A stretch of DNA of 36,946 bases from an uncultured Flavonifractor sp. GTDB taxonomy: Bacteria > Bacillota > Clostridia > Oscillospirales > Oscillospiraceae. Location: positions 1 through 36,946 of the forward strand of contig CALWOL010000062.1 in assembly GCA_944383135.1 (NCBI GenBank), read 5' to 3'. Position numbers and translations under genes: made by a program. Shown here one piece after another: positions 7,500 through 15,471 of this stretch (its first letter is position 1; every line of letters begins with the position of its first letter). Below the pieces are notes generated by a model, which was not told the DNA's origin, ran no database searches, and worked only from the letters and a program-made list of their open reading frames with translations.

Positions 7500-8429
7500 T
7501 TATCTTCCGTGGGCGGCCATATAGTCCTGGTCGTACTTGTGGTCCTGCAGCGCCAGAATCAGCAGAATGGAAATCAGCTCCAGCACGGCAAAGACGAGAT
7601 ACGCCACGCTTAGGCTGTTGAACAGGGCCTTGATCAGGCCGTTTACCGCAAAGTTGAGCATATAGATGATGCTGGCCAGGGGGAACACCACGCTGTTGAC
7701 CTTGGCGTACCCCACCCGCCCGAACACGGAGCCGGGAATGGAATTCATCAGGTTGGGGGCCGCGGCGCCCAGGAAACCGATGATCACCAGGGGCATGATT
7801 CCGCTGACGTTGAGCAGCATGGCCGCAATGTACAGCAGGCCGGTAAGCACGCCCGCCTTTTTGATGCCCAGCCGGAACACGATACGCCCGAAAATCACCG
7901 AGCCCACGATGCCGATGACGGCGATGGGCGTCATAACATTCACCGCCAGTATGGGGTCCATGCCCACTTCTTTGTTGCGGTCCACCAGCTGCGTCATAAT
8001 ACCCATCTGGACCAGCATCAGAAAGCCGGTGGCAAACACGCACAGCCACACCTCCTTGGTGCGCAGGAGCTGTCCGGTGATCCAGCCGCCCACAAAGCAC
8101 ATGGCAATCGGGCACATGGGCACGCTTACAGCATGGCAGGCCGCAATATGCCCCAGGCCAGCCAGGATCAGGCAGCCAGCCGTCACTTTGCTGGGACCGA
8201 TTCGCTGATTCAGCTGGCCGGCCACAACCGCCACCAAAACGCCGACGACACCTGCAATGGAATTCATGGTAAGAATCAGGCTTTGCTCCACCTGCAGGTT
8301 TTCCGCGACTGCGGGAGAAATGATATTTGTGCCGTCTGAAAAGAAGCCGCCGTTGCTGAAAAAGATCAACGCGCCGAAAATCAGCAAGAACCAGCCCCAG
8401 GCACCAAAGCCTCGTTTCGTCTGCTCCAT
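7500..8429 (-). CDS. MFS transporter lacking two central helices (probable in-frame deletion)
   Basis: 309 residues from ATG 8429, behind AAGGAGG, the first gene of the operon. The N-terminal half shows helices 1-4 with the MFS motif GQLNQRIGPSK (about residue 70). After CFVGGWITG the protein goes straight to QLLRTKEVWLC, which normally begins helix 7. Helices 7-12 follow, with a second motif-A-like GRIVFRLGIKKAG. Normal MFS proteins of this kind have about 400-420 residues and 12 helices; here about 10 remain and roughly 100 residues are missing. The frame is preserved, so a protein may be made, but transport is doubtful. It presumably imported the substrate of the operon, probably an organic acid. 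Confidence 0.75.
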   Translation of the reverse strand: MEQTKRGFGAWGWFLLIFGALIFFSNGGFFSDGTNIISPAVAENLQVEQSLILTMNSIAGVVGVLVAVVAGQLNQRIGPSKVTAGCLILAGLGHIAACHAVSVPMCPIAMCFVGGWITGQLLRTKEVWLCVFATGFLMLVQMGIMTQLVDRNKEVGMDPILAVNVMTPIAVIGIVGSVIFGRIVFRLGIKKAGVLTGLLYIAAMLLNVSGIMPLVIIGFLGAAAPNLMNSIPGSVFGRVGYAKVNSVVFPLASIIYMLNFAVNGLIKALFNSLSVAYLVFAVLELISILLILALQDHKYDQDYMAAHGR

Positions 8430-8523
8430 AGCGTTATCCCTCCTTGGAAATCGGGTCGCCGCGTCCGGCTCCCGCCATTCCTGCTTTTCTGCTGACACTC
8501 CGGAATGTCCTTACCCGTGAGTC

Positions 8524-8591
8524 AGTATATCCTTTACAAATATTTTTGGAAAATATATAATATTTGTAGCGGTATATCTAATTTATATAGT
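8524..8591. promoter_or_regulatory. Divergent promoters with a 10-bp inverted-repeat operator
   Basis: An AT-rich island in GC-rich surroundings. TACAAATATT (8535-8544) and its exact complement (8559-8568) are separated by 14 bases. A minus-strand promoter TTTCCA-18-TATACT (with -10 at 8524-8529) faces the MFS operon and its -35 overlaps the repeat. A plus-strand candidate TTGTAG-16-TATAGT (8564-8569, 8586-8591) faces the LysR gene. This layout, LysR gene divergent from its target with a shared dyad, is typical for LysR-type control. Confidence 0.6.
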
Positions 8592-8610
8592 CGCTTGTAG
8601 GCAATTTGGC

Positions 8611-9395
8611 ATGGGGCTTTCACAACTTCGATATTTTTCCGCTGTGGCCCAGCTAGAAAACATGTCAAAGGCGGCGGAGATCATGTTTGTCTCCCAGCCT
8701 AACCTCAGCACCTCCATTTCCCGTTTGGAGGAAGAAGTGGGGGTTCCTCTCTTTGAGCGCCGCCGCGGCAAAATTATTTTGAATCGGAGCGGAGAGTGCT
8801 TCAGCAGTTTTTGCTGGAAAGCCCGGATATCGCCCTAAATCATCATCGTGCTGACATATCCGCCGTGGCCGGCATGCTGGAGCGGCAGGAGGTGGATTTG
8901 GCCCTTACCGTGCTGGAGCCGTCCGGGGAAGATCTGGCCTTTGAGCGGCTGTACGAGTGTCCGTTCATGCTGCTTCTCAGCAAGGCCCATCCCCTGGCCG
9001 GGCAGACCAGCATCAGCCGGGATGCTCTGCTTGGCGCGCATCTGGCCATTGACGGCTCTCAGGTCAACCGGAACGCTCTCTGCACAATTGAGGGAAAGCT
9101 GGGCTGCACCCCCATCATTGATTACGATGTGCGGCATCCGGACTTGCTGCTTTCCTTGGTGGAGCACAATCGCTGCATCTCCATCGTGCCCTCCGTGAAA
9201 TACCGGGAGCTGGTGCTGTCCGGAAAAGGCCAGTCGCTGGTATGCCTGCCATACCGCGACGGAGCGCCGATCGCTTACTTCGGCATTGCCTACAATACCC
9301 GAAAGCCCTTGAATGCCCTGGGGAAACGATTCCGCGATTTTGTGCGCTCCTATTTTCGGGGCGTTGACCAGAGGTACGAAGCGCTGGTAAAATGA
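8611..9395 (+). pseudogene. LysR-family regulator with an internal deletion and frameshift
   Basis: The N-terminal winged HTH is complete: LSQLRYFSAVAQLENMSKAAE, FVSQPNLSTSISRLEEEVG, PLFERRRGKIILNRSGE. Directly after it, at about 8793-8800, the frame changes and the sequence resumes in the effector-binding domain (LQQFLLESPDIALNHHRAD, VDLALTVLE, YECPFMLLL) to the C-terminus. About 60 residues of linker and first strand are missing. A normal LysR protein has about 300 residues; here about 60 plus 200 can be read in two frames. It is divergent from the MFS operon and was probably its regulator. The deletion leaves an isolated DNA-binding domain with a short foreign tail. Confidence 0.8.
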
Positions 9396-9529
9396 GCCGC
9401 AGAATACCCGCCGCCCCGTCGTCTGCCTCGCCTGCCGGGGCACCGCCAGACGGCGGGTTCTCGGCGGGGCGCGCAGGAGGCCTTTCCTGGCCGCTGCAAA
9501 ATCAAGCATTCTGACGCGGAGGTGCGCCC

Positions 9530-11140
9530 ATGAGCGTTACAGTGGAGCAGCTGCTGAAGCTGCCCTCCCTCAGCCGCGCGAAAGTCATTGGCGGACACAG
9601 AGGGCTCTCCAAGGTGGTATCCAGCATTTCGGTGCTGGAATCCACCGATCCCGGCGTTCTGGTGGACGAGGTCTTTCCTCAGGGCGAGTTCTTCGGCAGC
9701 GAGATCGTCATAACCGGCTTTCTCAACAGCGTGGACAATGTGCCGCTGCAGCTGGCCAACATTCGCCGTCTGGCCCAGGGCGGAGAAGTGGGACTTATCA
9801 TTTTCTATGTGGGGGTCTATCTCCCCCGCATTGACCCCCGGCTCATTGCTCTGGCCGACGAGCTGGATTTTGTTCTCATCGTCATGCCGGAGGGAGAGGC
9901 CACCCTCCGCTATGGCGAAGTCATCAGCGACGTCATGGCCTGCATCTGCCGGGACCGGACCCAGAGCAGCTCCATCGTACTGGACATTCTGGCCGGCATC
10001 TCGGCCCTGCCCAAGCACTTACAGACCGTCAACACCGCTCTGAGACTGCTCAGCGACCGAATTTCTGCCTCGGTGCTGCTGTGCGACTCCTCCTTCCATG
10101 TCCTCAATCTGGTGGCCTGGCCCCGGGGCATAGAGGGGGATGTGTCCGGCGGATTAAAGCGGATGCAGAGCTATCCTCCGCCCGGCAGCAGCGCGGTCTG
10201 CCCCTTTGTGCCAGACGCACGCATCTACCGCATGGGCCTTGGCATCGACGGCGGACAGCAGATGGAGCTGCTGCTTATCAAGGCGGGGCTCCCCCTGGAC
10301 GCGGCCACCCTGGGCCAGGCGACGGACGCCACCCGCATCTGCATCAATATCTGGGGCCGGCGCCATGGGGAGATTGCCATACACGAGCTGATCCGCGCCA
10401 TCCTGCAGGACGAGCCGCTGAAAATGCGCCGGCTGGCTGATATTTTCCACGTGGATGTGGCCTCTCTCCATGAGATGTGGATTGCCCAGTCCGTCCGGAC
10501 AGACGCAAGGGAGCGTCTTCAGGCCCTTTTGCCCGCGGTGCGGGAGTGTTTCGCGGGCTTTTCCAGCTCCCTCATCATGGACGTATACGGCGGGCGGCTG
10601 CTCATTTTTCTGGGCACCCCTCAAACTCAGCAGGAGGCCGAACGCCTGAGCGCCTCGGTGCTGGACACCGTATCCGCCCAGCTGCCCGACGCGGTACTCT
10701 GCCGCTGCTCCGGCCTCCAGAACACCGCCGACGTGCGGGCGGCCTATCTGGCCTTCCATGAGCATCTGACCGACGCCGCGGTCATCTACCCTGCGCGGCG
10801 GCTGTACACCTCCGGCGACATCCGCTTCTCCAAAGACTGCCGCCAAATCATCCAGGAGGGGGAGGCCGCCCTTGACGCCTGTCTGGAGGTAATTTCCACT
10901 GTTCAAAGGGACAGCGAGGAGCTGGACCTGGCAGAGACCTTGAGCGTCTATCTGCTGGATGGCGGGATGAGTGTCACCCGCACCGCAGAGCTGCTGCACT
11001 TTCATAAAAACACGGTAAAATACCGTCTCCGCCGCATTTCCGACCTGCTTGGCTATCGGGCGGATAAGACGCCGGAGCTCCTGGCGCTCTATAAGGCCTG
11101 CGCGGTAAGGCGTCTGATGCTGAGTCGGGCTTATCAGTAA
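9530..11140 (+). CDS. PucR family transcriptional regulator
   Basis: 536 residues from ATG 9530, with GGAGG 7 bases upstream. Residues about 5-125 form the N-terminal PucR domain (VEQLLKLPSLSRAKVIGG, GSEIVITGF, GLIIFYVG). The central part resembles the GGDEF-related CdaR/PucR linker. The C-terminal 60 residues are the PucR helix-turn-helix: LSVYLLDGGMSVTRTAELL followed by HKNTVKYRLRRI. PucR regulators control purine and allantoin catabolism in Bacillus and other nucleobase or amino-acid genes elsewhere. It is followed by a terminator and then by the permease, DUF917 and hydantoinase genes, which it probably activates. The gene looks intact. Confidence 0.88.
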   Translation: MSVTVEQLLKLPSLSRAKVIGGHRGLSKVVSSISVLESTDPGVLVDEVFPQGEFFGSEIVITGFLNSVDNVPLQLANIRRLAQGGEVGLIIFYVGVYLPRIDPRLIALADELDFVLIVMPEGEATLRYGEVISDVMACICRDRTQSSSIVLDILAGISALPKHLQTVNTALRLLSDRISASVLLCDSSFHVLNLVAWPRGIEGDVSGGLKRMQSYPPPGSSAVCPFVPDARIYRMGLGIDGGQQMELLLIKAGLPLDAATLGQATDATRICINIWGRRHGEIAIHELIRAILQDEPLKMRRLADIFHVDVASLHEMWIAQSVRTDARERLQALLPAVRECFAGFSSSLIMDVYGGRLLIFLGTPQTQQEAERLSASVLDTVSAQLPDAVLCRCSGLQNTADVRAAYLAFHEHLTDAAVIYPARRLYTSGDIRFSKDCRQIIQEGEAALDACLEVISTVQRDSEELDLAETLSVYLLDGGMSVTRTAELLHFHKNTVKYRLRRISDLLGYRADKTPELLALYKACAVRRLMLSRAYQ

Positions 11141-11187
11141 GGAACGGCCCATTGTCCGAATGGACAACGGGCCGTTCCTTGTTTTTT
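11139..11187 (+). terminator. Intrinsic terminator after pucR-like gene
   Basis: A long stem (AAGGAACGGCCC with its complement, plus the inner ATTGTC/GACAAC) is followed by GTTTTTTG. It overlaps the stop codon of the regulator gene by two bases and separates it from the permease transcript. Confidence 0.85.
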
Positions 11188-11300
11188 GCCTCCGCGACAG
11201 TATCCCTCCGCCACGCTAAAGTGTTATACTGCTGCAAACGGTGAAAGGGCCCCGCCGGGGCCGCTTGGCCGGACACTTTGGAAGCGGGATGTGAGCAACC

Positions 11301-12620
11301 ATGCAGGAAAAAACAAGCGGATTTGAAGTGCAGGAGAGCCAGCGCCAAAGCTGGTTGTCCATTGCCGCGGTATGGGCCGGAGGCATGATTTGCGTGCCCT
11401 GCCTGATGATTGGCGGCGTTCTCACCAGCGGCGGACTGTCGCTGTCTGAAATTGTCATCTCCATACTGATTGGCTACGGTCTCATCTGCCTCTATATGAT
11501 TTTCATCGGCATGCAGGCCTGCGACACCGGTCTGCCGGTATCGGTCATGGCCTCCGGCGCTCTGGGAGAAAAGGGGGCGCGGTACGTCATCAGCACCCTC
11601 ATTGCCATCGCCTGCATCGGCTGGTTCGGCATCCAGTCGGCCACCTGCGGCCAGGCCTTTGCCGCCATGGTGGCTCCCCTGCTGGGCATGGAGGCCAGTC
11701 CGGCCTTTGTGTCGGTCAGCTCCATTCTCTGGGGCATCATCATGCTGGCCACCGCCTGCGCCGGCTTCAAGGGCCTGAAGTGGCTCAACTACATCGCGGT
11801 ACCCTTGCTGGTTATCGTCTGCCTCTACGGACTCATCGCGGGCATTACCGCCCACAACGGCGGGGCGGCCATCTCCGCCTATGCCCCTGAGACCTCCGCC
11901 GGGCTGGTATACGGCATCTCCATGGTGGTGGCCTCCTTCGCCCTGGGCGGCGTCATCTCGGCGGACTACTGCCGCTTTGCCAAAAGCCGGGCGGATGTGG
12001 TCAAGAGCTCCATCGTGGGGGTCATGCCCGCCGGGCTGTTCATGCTGCTCACCGGCGCGCTGATGAGCATCGTCACGGGGCAGTACGACATCTCCGCCAT
12101 TCTTGTCTCCCTGGGGGTGCCTGTCCTGGGTCTTGTCGCCCTGGTGCTTGCCACCTGGACCACCAACGTCACCAACGCCTACTCCGGCGGTCTGGCCCTG
12201 AGCAATCTGCTGGGCTTTACCGAACGCAAATTTGCGGTCACCACCGGTATCGCGGGGGGCATCGGCACTCTGCTGGCCGCCTTCGGCCTGCTCAACGCCT
12301 TCCAGGGCTTCCTGTCCCTGATGAGCGCTCTCATCCCGCCGCTGGCCGGCGTTATCATTGCCGCCTACTGGATTACCGGCAGAGGAAATCAGGAGAATTT
12401 CACCTTCCAGCCCGGCTTCTCCGCCGCCGGACTCATCGCCTTCCTGGCCGGCGCCCTGGTGGCCTGCGTCACCGGCGGCACCTTCCAGAGCTTCCCCGGC
12501 CTGATTGCGACGCTTCCCTTCCTTGACAGTCCCTTCTTCGTGGGGCCGGTGAACGGCATTGCGGTCTCCCTGGTGCTGTATGTGATTCTTGCGGCCCTCT
12601 TTCCCAAAAAAGCAGTGTAA
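11301..12620 (+). CDS. NCS1-family purine/cytosine permease (CodB-like)
   Basis: 439 residues with about 12 transmembrane segments. The N-terminus RQSWLSIAAVWAGGMICVPCLMIGG, the GWFGIQSATCGQAF helix with the substrate-site tryptophan and glutamine, and SADYCRFAKSRADV are typical of the cytosine permease branch of NCS1 (sodium- or proton-coupled nucleobase import). The start at 11301 has only a weak GCGGGATG site; I see no better in-frame start. It is followed after 35 bases by the DUF917 gene and then a hydantoinase-like gene, so its substrate is probably the N-heterocycle those enzymes process: a hydantoin, cytosine relative or other cyclic ureide. The gene looks intact. Confidence 0.88.
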   Translation: MQEKTSGFEVQESQRQSWLSIAAVWAGGMICVPCLMIGGVLTSGGLSLSEIVISILIGYGLICLYMIFIGMQACDTGLPVSVMASGALGEKGARYVISTLIAIACIGWFGIQSATCGQAFAAMVAPLLGMEASPAFVSVSSILWGIIMLATACAGFKGLKWLNYIAVPLLVIVCLYGLIAGITAHNGGAAISAYAPETSAGLVYGISMVVASFALGGVISADYCRFAKSRADVVKSSIVGVMPAGLFMLLTGALMSIVTGQYDISAILVSLGVPVLGLVALVLATWTTNVTNAYSGGLALSNLLGFTERKFAVTTGIAGGIGTLLAAFGLLNAFQGFLSLMSALIPPLAGVIIAAYWITGRGNQENFTFQPGFSAAGLIAFLAGALVACVTGGTFQSFPGLIATLPFLDSPFFVGPVNGIAVSLVLYVILAALFPKKAV

Positions 12621-12655
12621 GCCAAGGGCAAAGCCATAAAAAGGAGTTGTTTTCG

Positions 12656-13750
12656 TTGCGCAAAATCGGCATACCGGAAATCGAGGATATTGCCACCGGC
12701 GCCGCGCTGCTGGGCGCGGGCGGCGGCGGAGATCCCTATGTGGGCAAGCTGGTGGCCATGGGCGCCGTCCGGGACTGCGGACCGGTCACCCTGCTGGACC
12801 CGGAGGAGGTGCCGGACGACGCCCTGGTGGTGCCCATCGCCATGATGGGAGCCCCCACCGTTCTGGCGGAGAAGGCCATCGGCGGCCGTGAATACCAGCA
12901 GCTCTACGATATGGTCTCCCGCTTCTTTGGGAAAAAGATCCACGCCTTTATGCCCATTGAGGCCGGCGGCGTGAACTCCATGCTGCCCATCGCCGCGGCG
13001 GCCCGGCTGGGCCTGCCTCTGGTGGATGTGGACGGCATGGGCCGGGCCTTCCCCGAGCTGCAGATGGTCACCTTCACCATCGGCGACATCAGCGCCACGC
13101 CCATGGCCCTGACCGACGAAAAGGGCAACAGCGTTATTTTTGAGACCATCACCAACAAATGGACGGAGGAGCTGGCCCGCGCGGTGACCATGAGCTGCGG
13201 CGGCTCGGTTTCGGTCTCCCTCTATCCCATGAGCGGGGCCCAGATGAAGCAGTACGGCGTCCGCGGCATCGTCACCCGCAGCCAGCAGCTGGGGGCGGCC
13301 ATCCGCACCGTCAAGACCGCCCAGGACCCGGAGGGCCACTTCCTGGAATTCACAGGGGGCTACAAGCTCTTCAAGGGCAAAATAGCAGATGTGCTCCGGG
13401 AAACCCGGGCCGGATTTAACTTCGGCCGGGTACTGCTGGAGGGCATCGGAGCGTGCAAGGGCCGCACCGCCGCGGTGGAGTTCCAGAACGAAAATCTCAC
13501 CGCCGAGGTGGACGGTAACATCGTGGCCACGGTGCCTGACCTCATCTGCCTGGTAGACACCGAGACCTTCTCCCCCGTTACCACCGACGCCCTCAAATAC
13601 GGCAAGCGGGTATTGGTGGTGGGCCTGAAATGCTTTGAAATGTGGCGCTGTCCCGCCGGCATTGAGCTGGTGGGCCCCCGTTACTTCGGCGTGGATACCG
13701 ACTATATCCCCCTGGAGGAGCGCTACAAGGAGGTGTGTCAGCATGTATAA
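12656..13750 (+). CDS. DUF917 family protein
   Basis: 364 residues. I chose TTG 12656 as start because AAGGAG (12641-12646) lies 9 bases upstream and it gives MRKIGIPEIEDIATGAALLG; the TTG at 12647 is too close to that site. The glycine-rich GAALLGAGGGGDPYVGK near residue 15 is the family signature; HAFMPIEAGGVNS, PLVDVDGMGRAFPELQ and the late VLVVGLKCFEMWR are other conserved segments. Members sit almost always next to hydantoinase/oxoprolinase genes and NCS1 permeases, but no biochemical role is firmly assigned. It overlaps the next gene by 8 bp and is probably its partner subunit or the preceding step. Confidence 0.88.
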   Translation: MRKIGIPEIEDIATGAALLGAGGGGDPYVGKLVAMGAVRDCGPVTLLDPEEVPDDALVVPIAMMGAPTVLAEKAIGGREYQQLYDMVSRFFGKKIHAFMPIEAGGVNSMLPIAAAARLGLPLVDVDGMGRAFPELQMVTFTIGDISATPMALTDEKGNSVIFETITNKWTEELARAVTMSCGGSVSVSLYPMSGAQMKQYGVRGIVTRSQQLGAAIRTVKTAQDPEGHFLEFTGGYKLFKGKIADVLRETRAGFNFGRVLLEGIGACKGRTAAVEFQNENLTAEVDGNIVATVPDLICLVDTETFSPVTTDALKYGKRVLVVGLKCFEMWRCPAGIELVGPRYFGVDTDYIPLEERYKEVCQHV

Positions 13751-15299
13751 GCTGGGCATAGACGTGGGCGGCACCAATACCGACGCCGTACTCATTGACG
13801 AAAACCGGAATGTCATCGCGGACATCAAATGTCCCACCTCCGGCGATATCTATGACGGTATCCTGGCCGCCCTGCGCACTGTTTTGTCCGTATCCGGCGT
13901 GGACAAGCGCCAGATCCGGCAGGCCATGCTGGGCACCACCCAGTGCACCAACGCCATTGTGGAGCGCAGAAACCTGGCGCCCATCGGCATTCTCCGCCTG
14001 GGCGCCCCCGCCACTCTGGGCATCCCGCCCATGGTGGACTGGTCCGACGATATCCGGCAGATCTGCGCCGGCAGCGCTGTCATCGGCGGCGGCTTTGAGT
14101 ACGACGGCAAGGAGCTGGCTCCCTTCGACCGGGAGGCCGCCCGGGCCTTCTTCCTGGAGATGAAGGAAAAGGGGGTCCAGTCCATCGCCATTTCCAGCGT
14201 GTTCTCCACCGTGCGCAGCGACCACGAGGCGGAGGCGGCAGCCCTCTGCCGGGAGGTGATGGGAGAGGATGTGCACATCTCCGTCTCCAGTGAGATCGGC
14301 TCCATGGGCCTCATTGAACGGGAGAACGCCACCATCCTCAACGCCGCTCTGTGGAAGGTGGCCCAGCGCTTCACCGAGGGCTTTGCCCAGAGCCTGGCCG
14401 ACGAGGGCATCACCAACGCCGCTGTGTACCTGAGCCAGAATGACGGCACGCTGATGACCATGGAGCATGCCCGGCGCTATCCCATCCTCACCGTGGCCTG
14501 CGGACCCACCAACTCCATCCGGGGGGCCAGCTATCTCAGCCATCTGCACAATGCAATTGTCATTGATGTGGGGGGCACCACCACCGACTTCGGCGTGATT
14601 CAAAACGGGTTTCCCCGGGAGTCCAGCGTGGCGGTAACCATCGGCGGCGTGCGCACCAATTTCCGTATGCCGGATGTGGTATCCATCGGCCTGGGGGGCG
14701 GCTCCATCGTGCGCCTGCGCCCTGACGGCACCGTCACTGTCGGTCCAGACAGCGTGGGCTACGAAATCACAAAGAAGGCGCTTGTCTTTGGCGGCGATGT
14801 CCTCACCGCCACGGACATCGCCGTGCGGTTGGGCATGTATCAGCTGGGCGACCCCTCCAGGGTGTCCCACATCTCCGAGGAGCTGGCAAGGAAGGCCCTG
14901 GCCGCCATGCGCGCCATGGTGGAGGACGCTATCGACTCCATGAAGGTGTCCAGCGCGGACATGGATGTGATCCGGGTGGGCGGCGGCTCCATCATTCTGC
15001 CGGAGCAGCTGGCCGGGGCCGCACAGGTGATTAAGCCGGAACACTTCGGCTGCGCCAACGCCATCGGTTCGGCTATTTCCAAGGTGAGCGGCACCTTTGA
15101 GCAGCTTATCAACTATGACGAGCTCCCCCGGGACAAGGCGCTGGAGCAGGCAAAGGCCCAGGCCGTGGATCTGGCCGTGGCCGCCGGAGCCATCCGGGAC
15201 ACGGTGGAAATCATCGAGGCGGAGGACGTGCCCTTGGCCTACTACCCCGGCCATACCAACCGGGTAAAGATCAAGGCCGCCGGCGACCTGGCAAATTGA
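13743..15299 (+). CDS. Hydantoinase/oxoprolinase family protein (HyuA-like, ATP-dependent)
   Basis: 518 residues from ATG 13743. AAGGAGGTG lies 7 bases upstream, inside the end of the DUF917 gene (8-bp overlap, so coupled translation). Residues 1-170 form the Hydant_A_N domain with YKLGIDVGGTNTDAVLI. The rest is the actin-like Hydantoinase_A domain with VIDVGGTTTDFGVI and GLGGGSIVRL, both phosphate-binding loops. The family uses ATP to open cyclic amide rings (hydantoin, 5-oxoproline) or carboxylate ketones. No HyuB-type partner is present; the DUF917 protein seems to take that place in this two-gene arrangement. The exact substrate is unknown, and PucR control plus an NCS1 permease suggest a nucleobase-derived ring. 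Confidence 0.88.
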   Translation: MYKLGIDVGGTNTDAVLIDENRNVIADIKCPTSGDIYDGILAALRTVLSVSGVDKRQIRQAMLGTTQCTNAIVERRNLAPIGILRLGAPATLGIPPMVDWSDDIRQICAGSAVIGGGFEYDGKELAPFDREAARAFFLEMKEKGVQSIAISSVFSTVRSDHEAEAAALCREVMGEDVHISVSSEIGSMGLIERENATILNAALWKVAQRFTEGFAQSLADEGITNAAVYLSQNDGTLMTMEHARRYPILTVACGPTNSIRGASYLSHLHNAIVIDVGGTTTDFGVIQNGFPRESSVAVTIGGVRTNFRMPDVVSIGLGGGSIVRLRPDGTVTVGPDSVGYEITKKALVFGGDVLTATDIAVRLGMYQLGDPSRVSHISEELARKALAAMRAMVEDAIDSMKVSSADMDVIRVGGGSIILPEQLAGAAQVIKPEHFGCANAIGSAISKVSGTFEQLINYDELPRDKALEQAKAQAVDLAVAAGAIRDTVEIIEAEDVPLAYYPGHTNRVKIKAAGDLAN

Positions 15300-15334
15300 A
15301 TATGCGCGCCGGAGCTTCCCCCTCCACTCTCAGC

Positions 15335-15372
15335 AAAAAAGTACCGCAATCCAATGGATTGCGGTACTTTTT
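15335..15372. terminator. Bidirectional terminator between converging genes
   Basis: A 16-bp perfect stem (AGTACCGCAATCCA with its complement) has an A run on the left and TTTTT on the right. It serves the hydantoinase gene from the left and the TIR-STAND gene from the right. Confidence 0.88.
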
Positions 15373-15471
15373 CCACTTTCAGCAGCCCGTATCCTGCAAA
15401 TGCGTCCGAAGCAGGTTATGCATCCCGTTTTCCCCTGTTGTTATGCGCCTGCAATTTCTTTCAGAGCGGAG

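Noticed and set aside
9396..9529. GC-rich interrupted inverted repeat between the LysR remnant and pucR-like gene as a terminator or riboswitch
   Set aside because: The stem has mismatches, a long loop and no T run; I see no known riboswitch motif.
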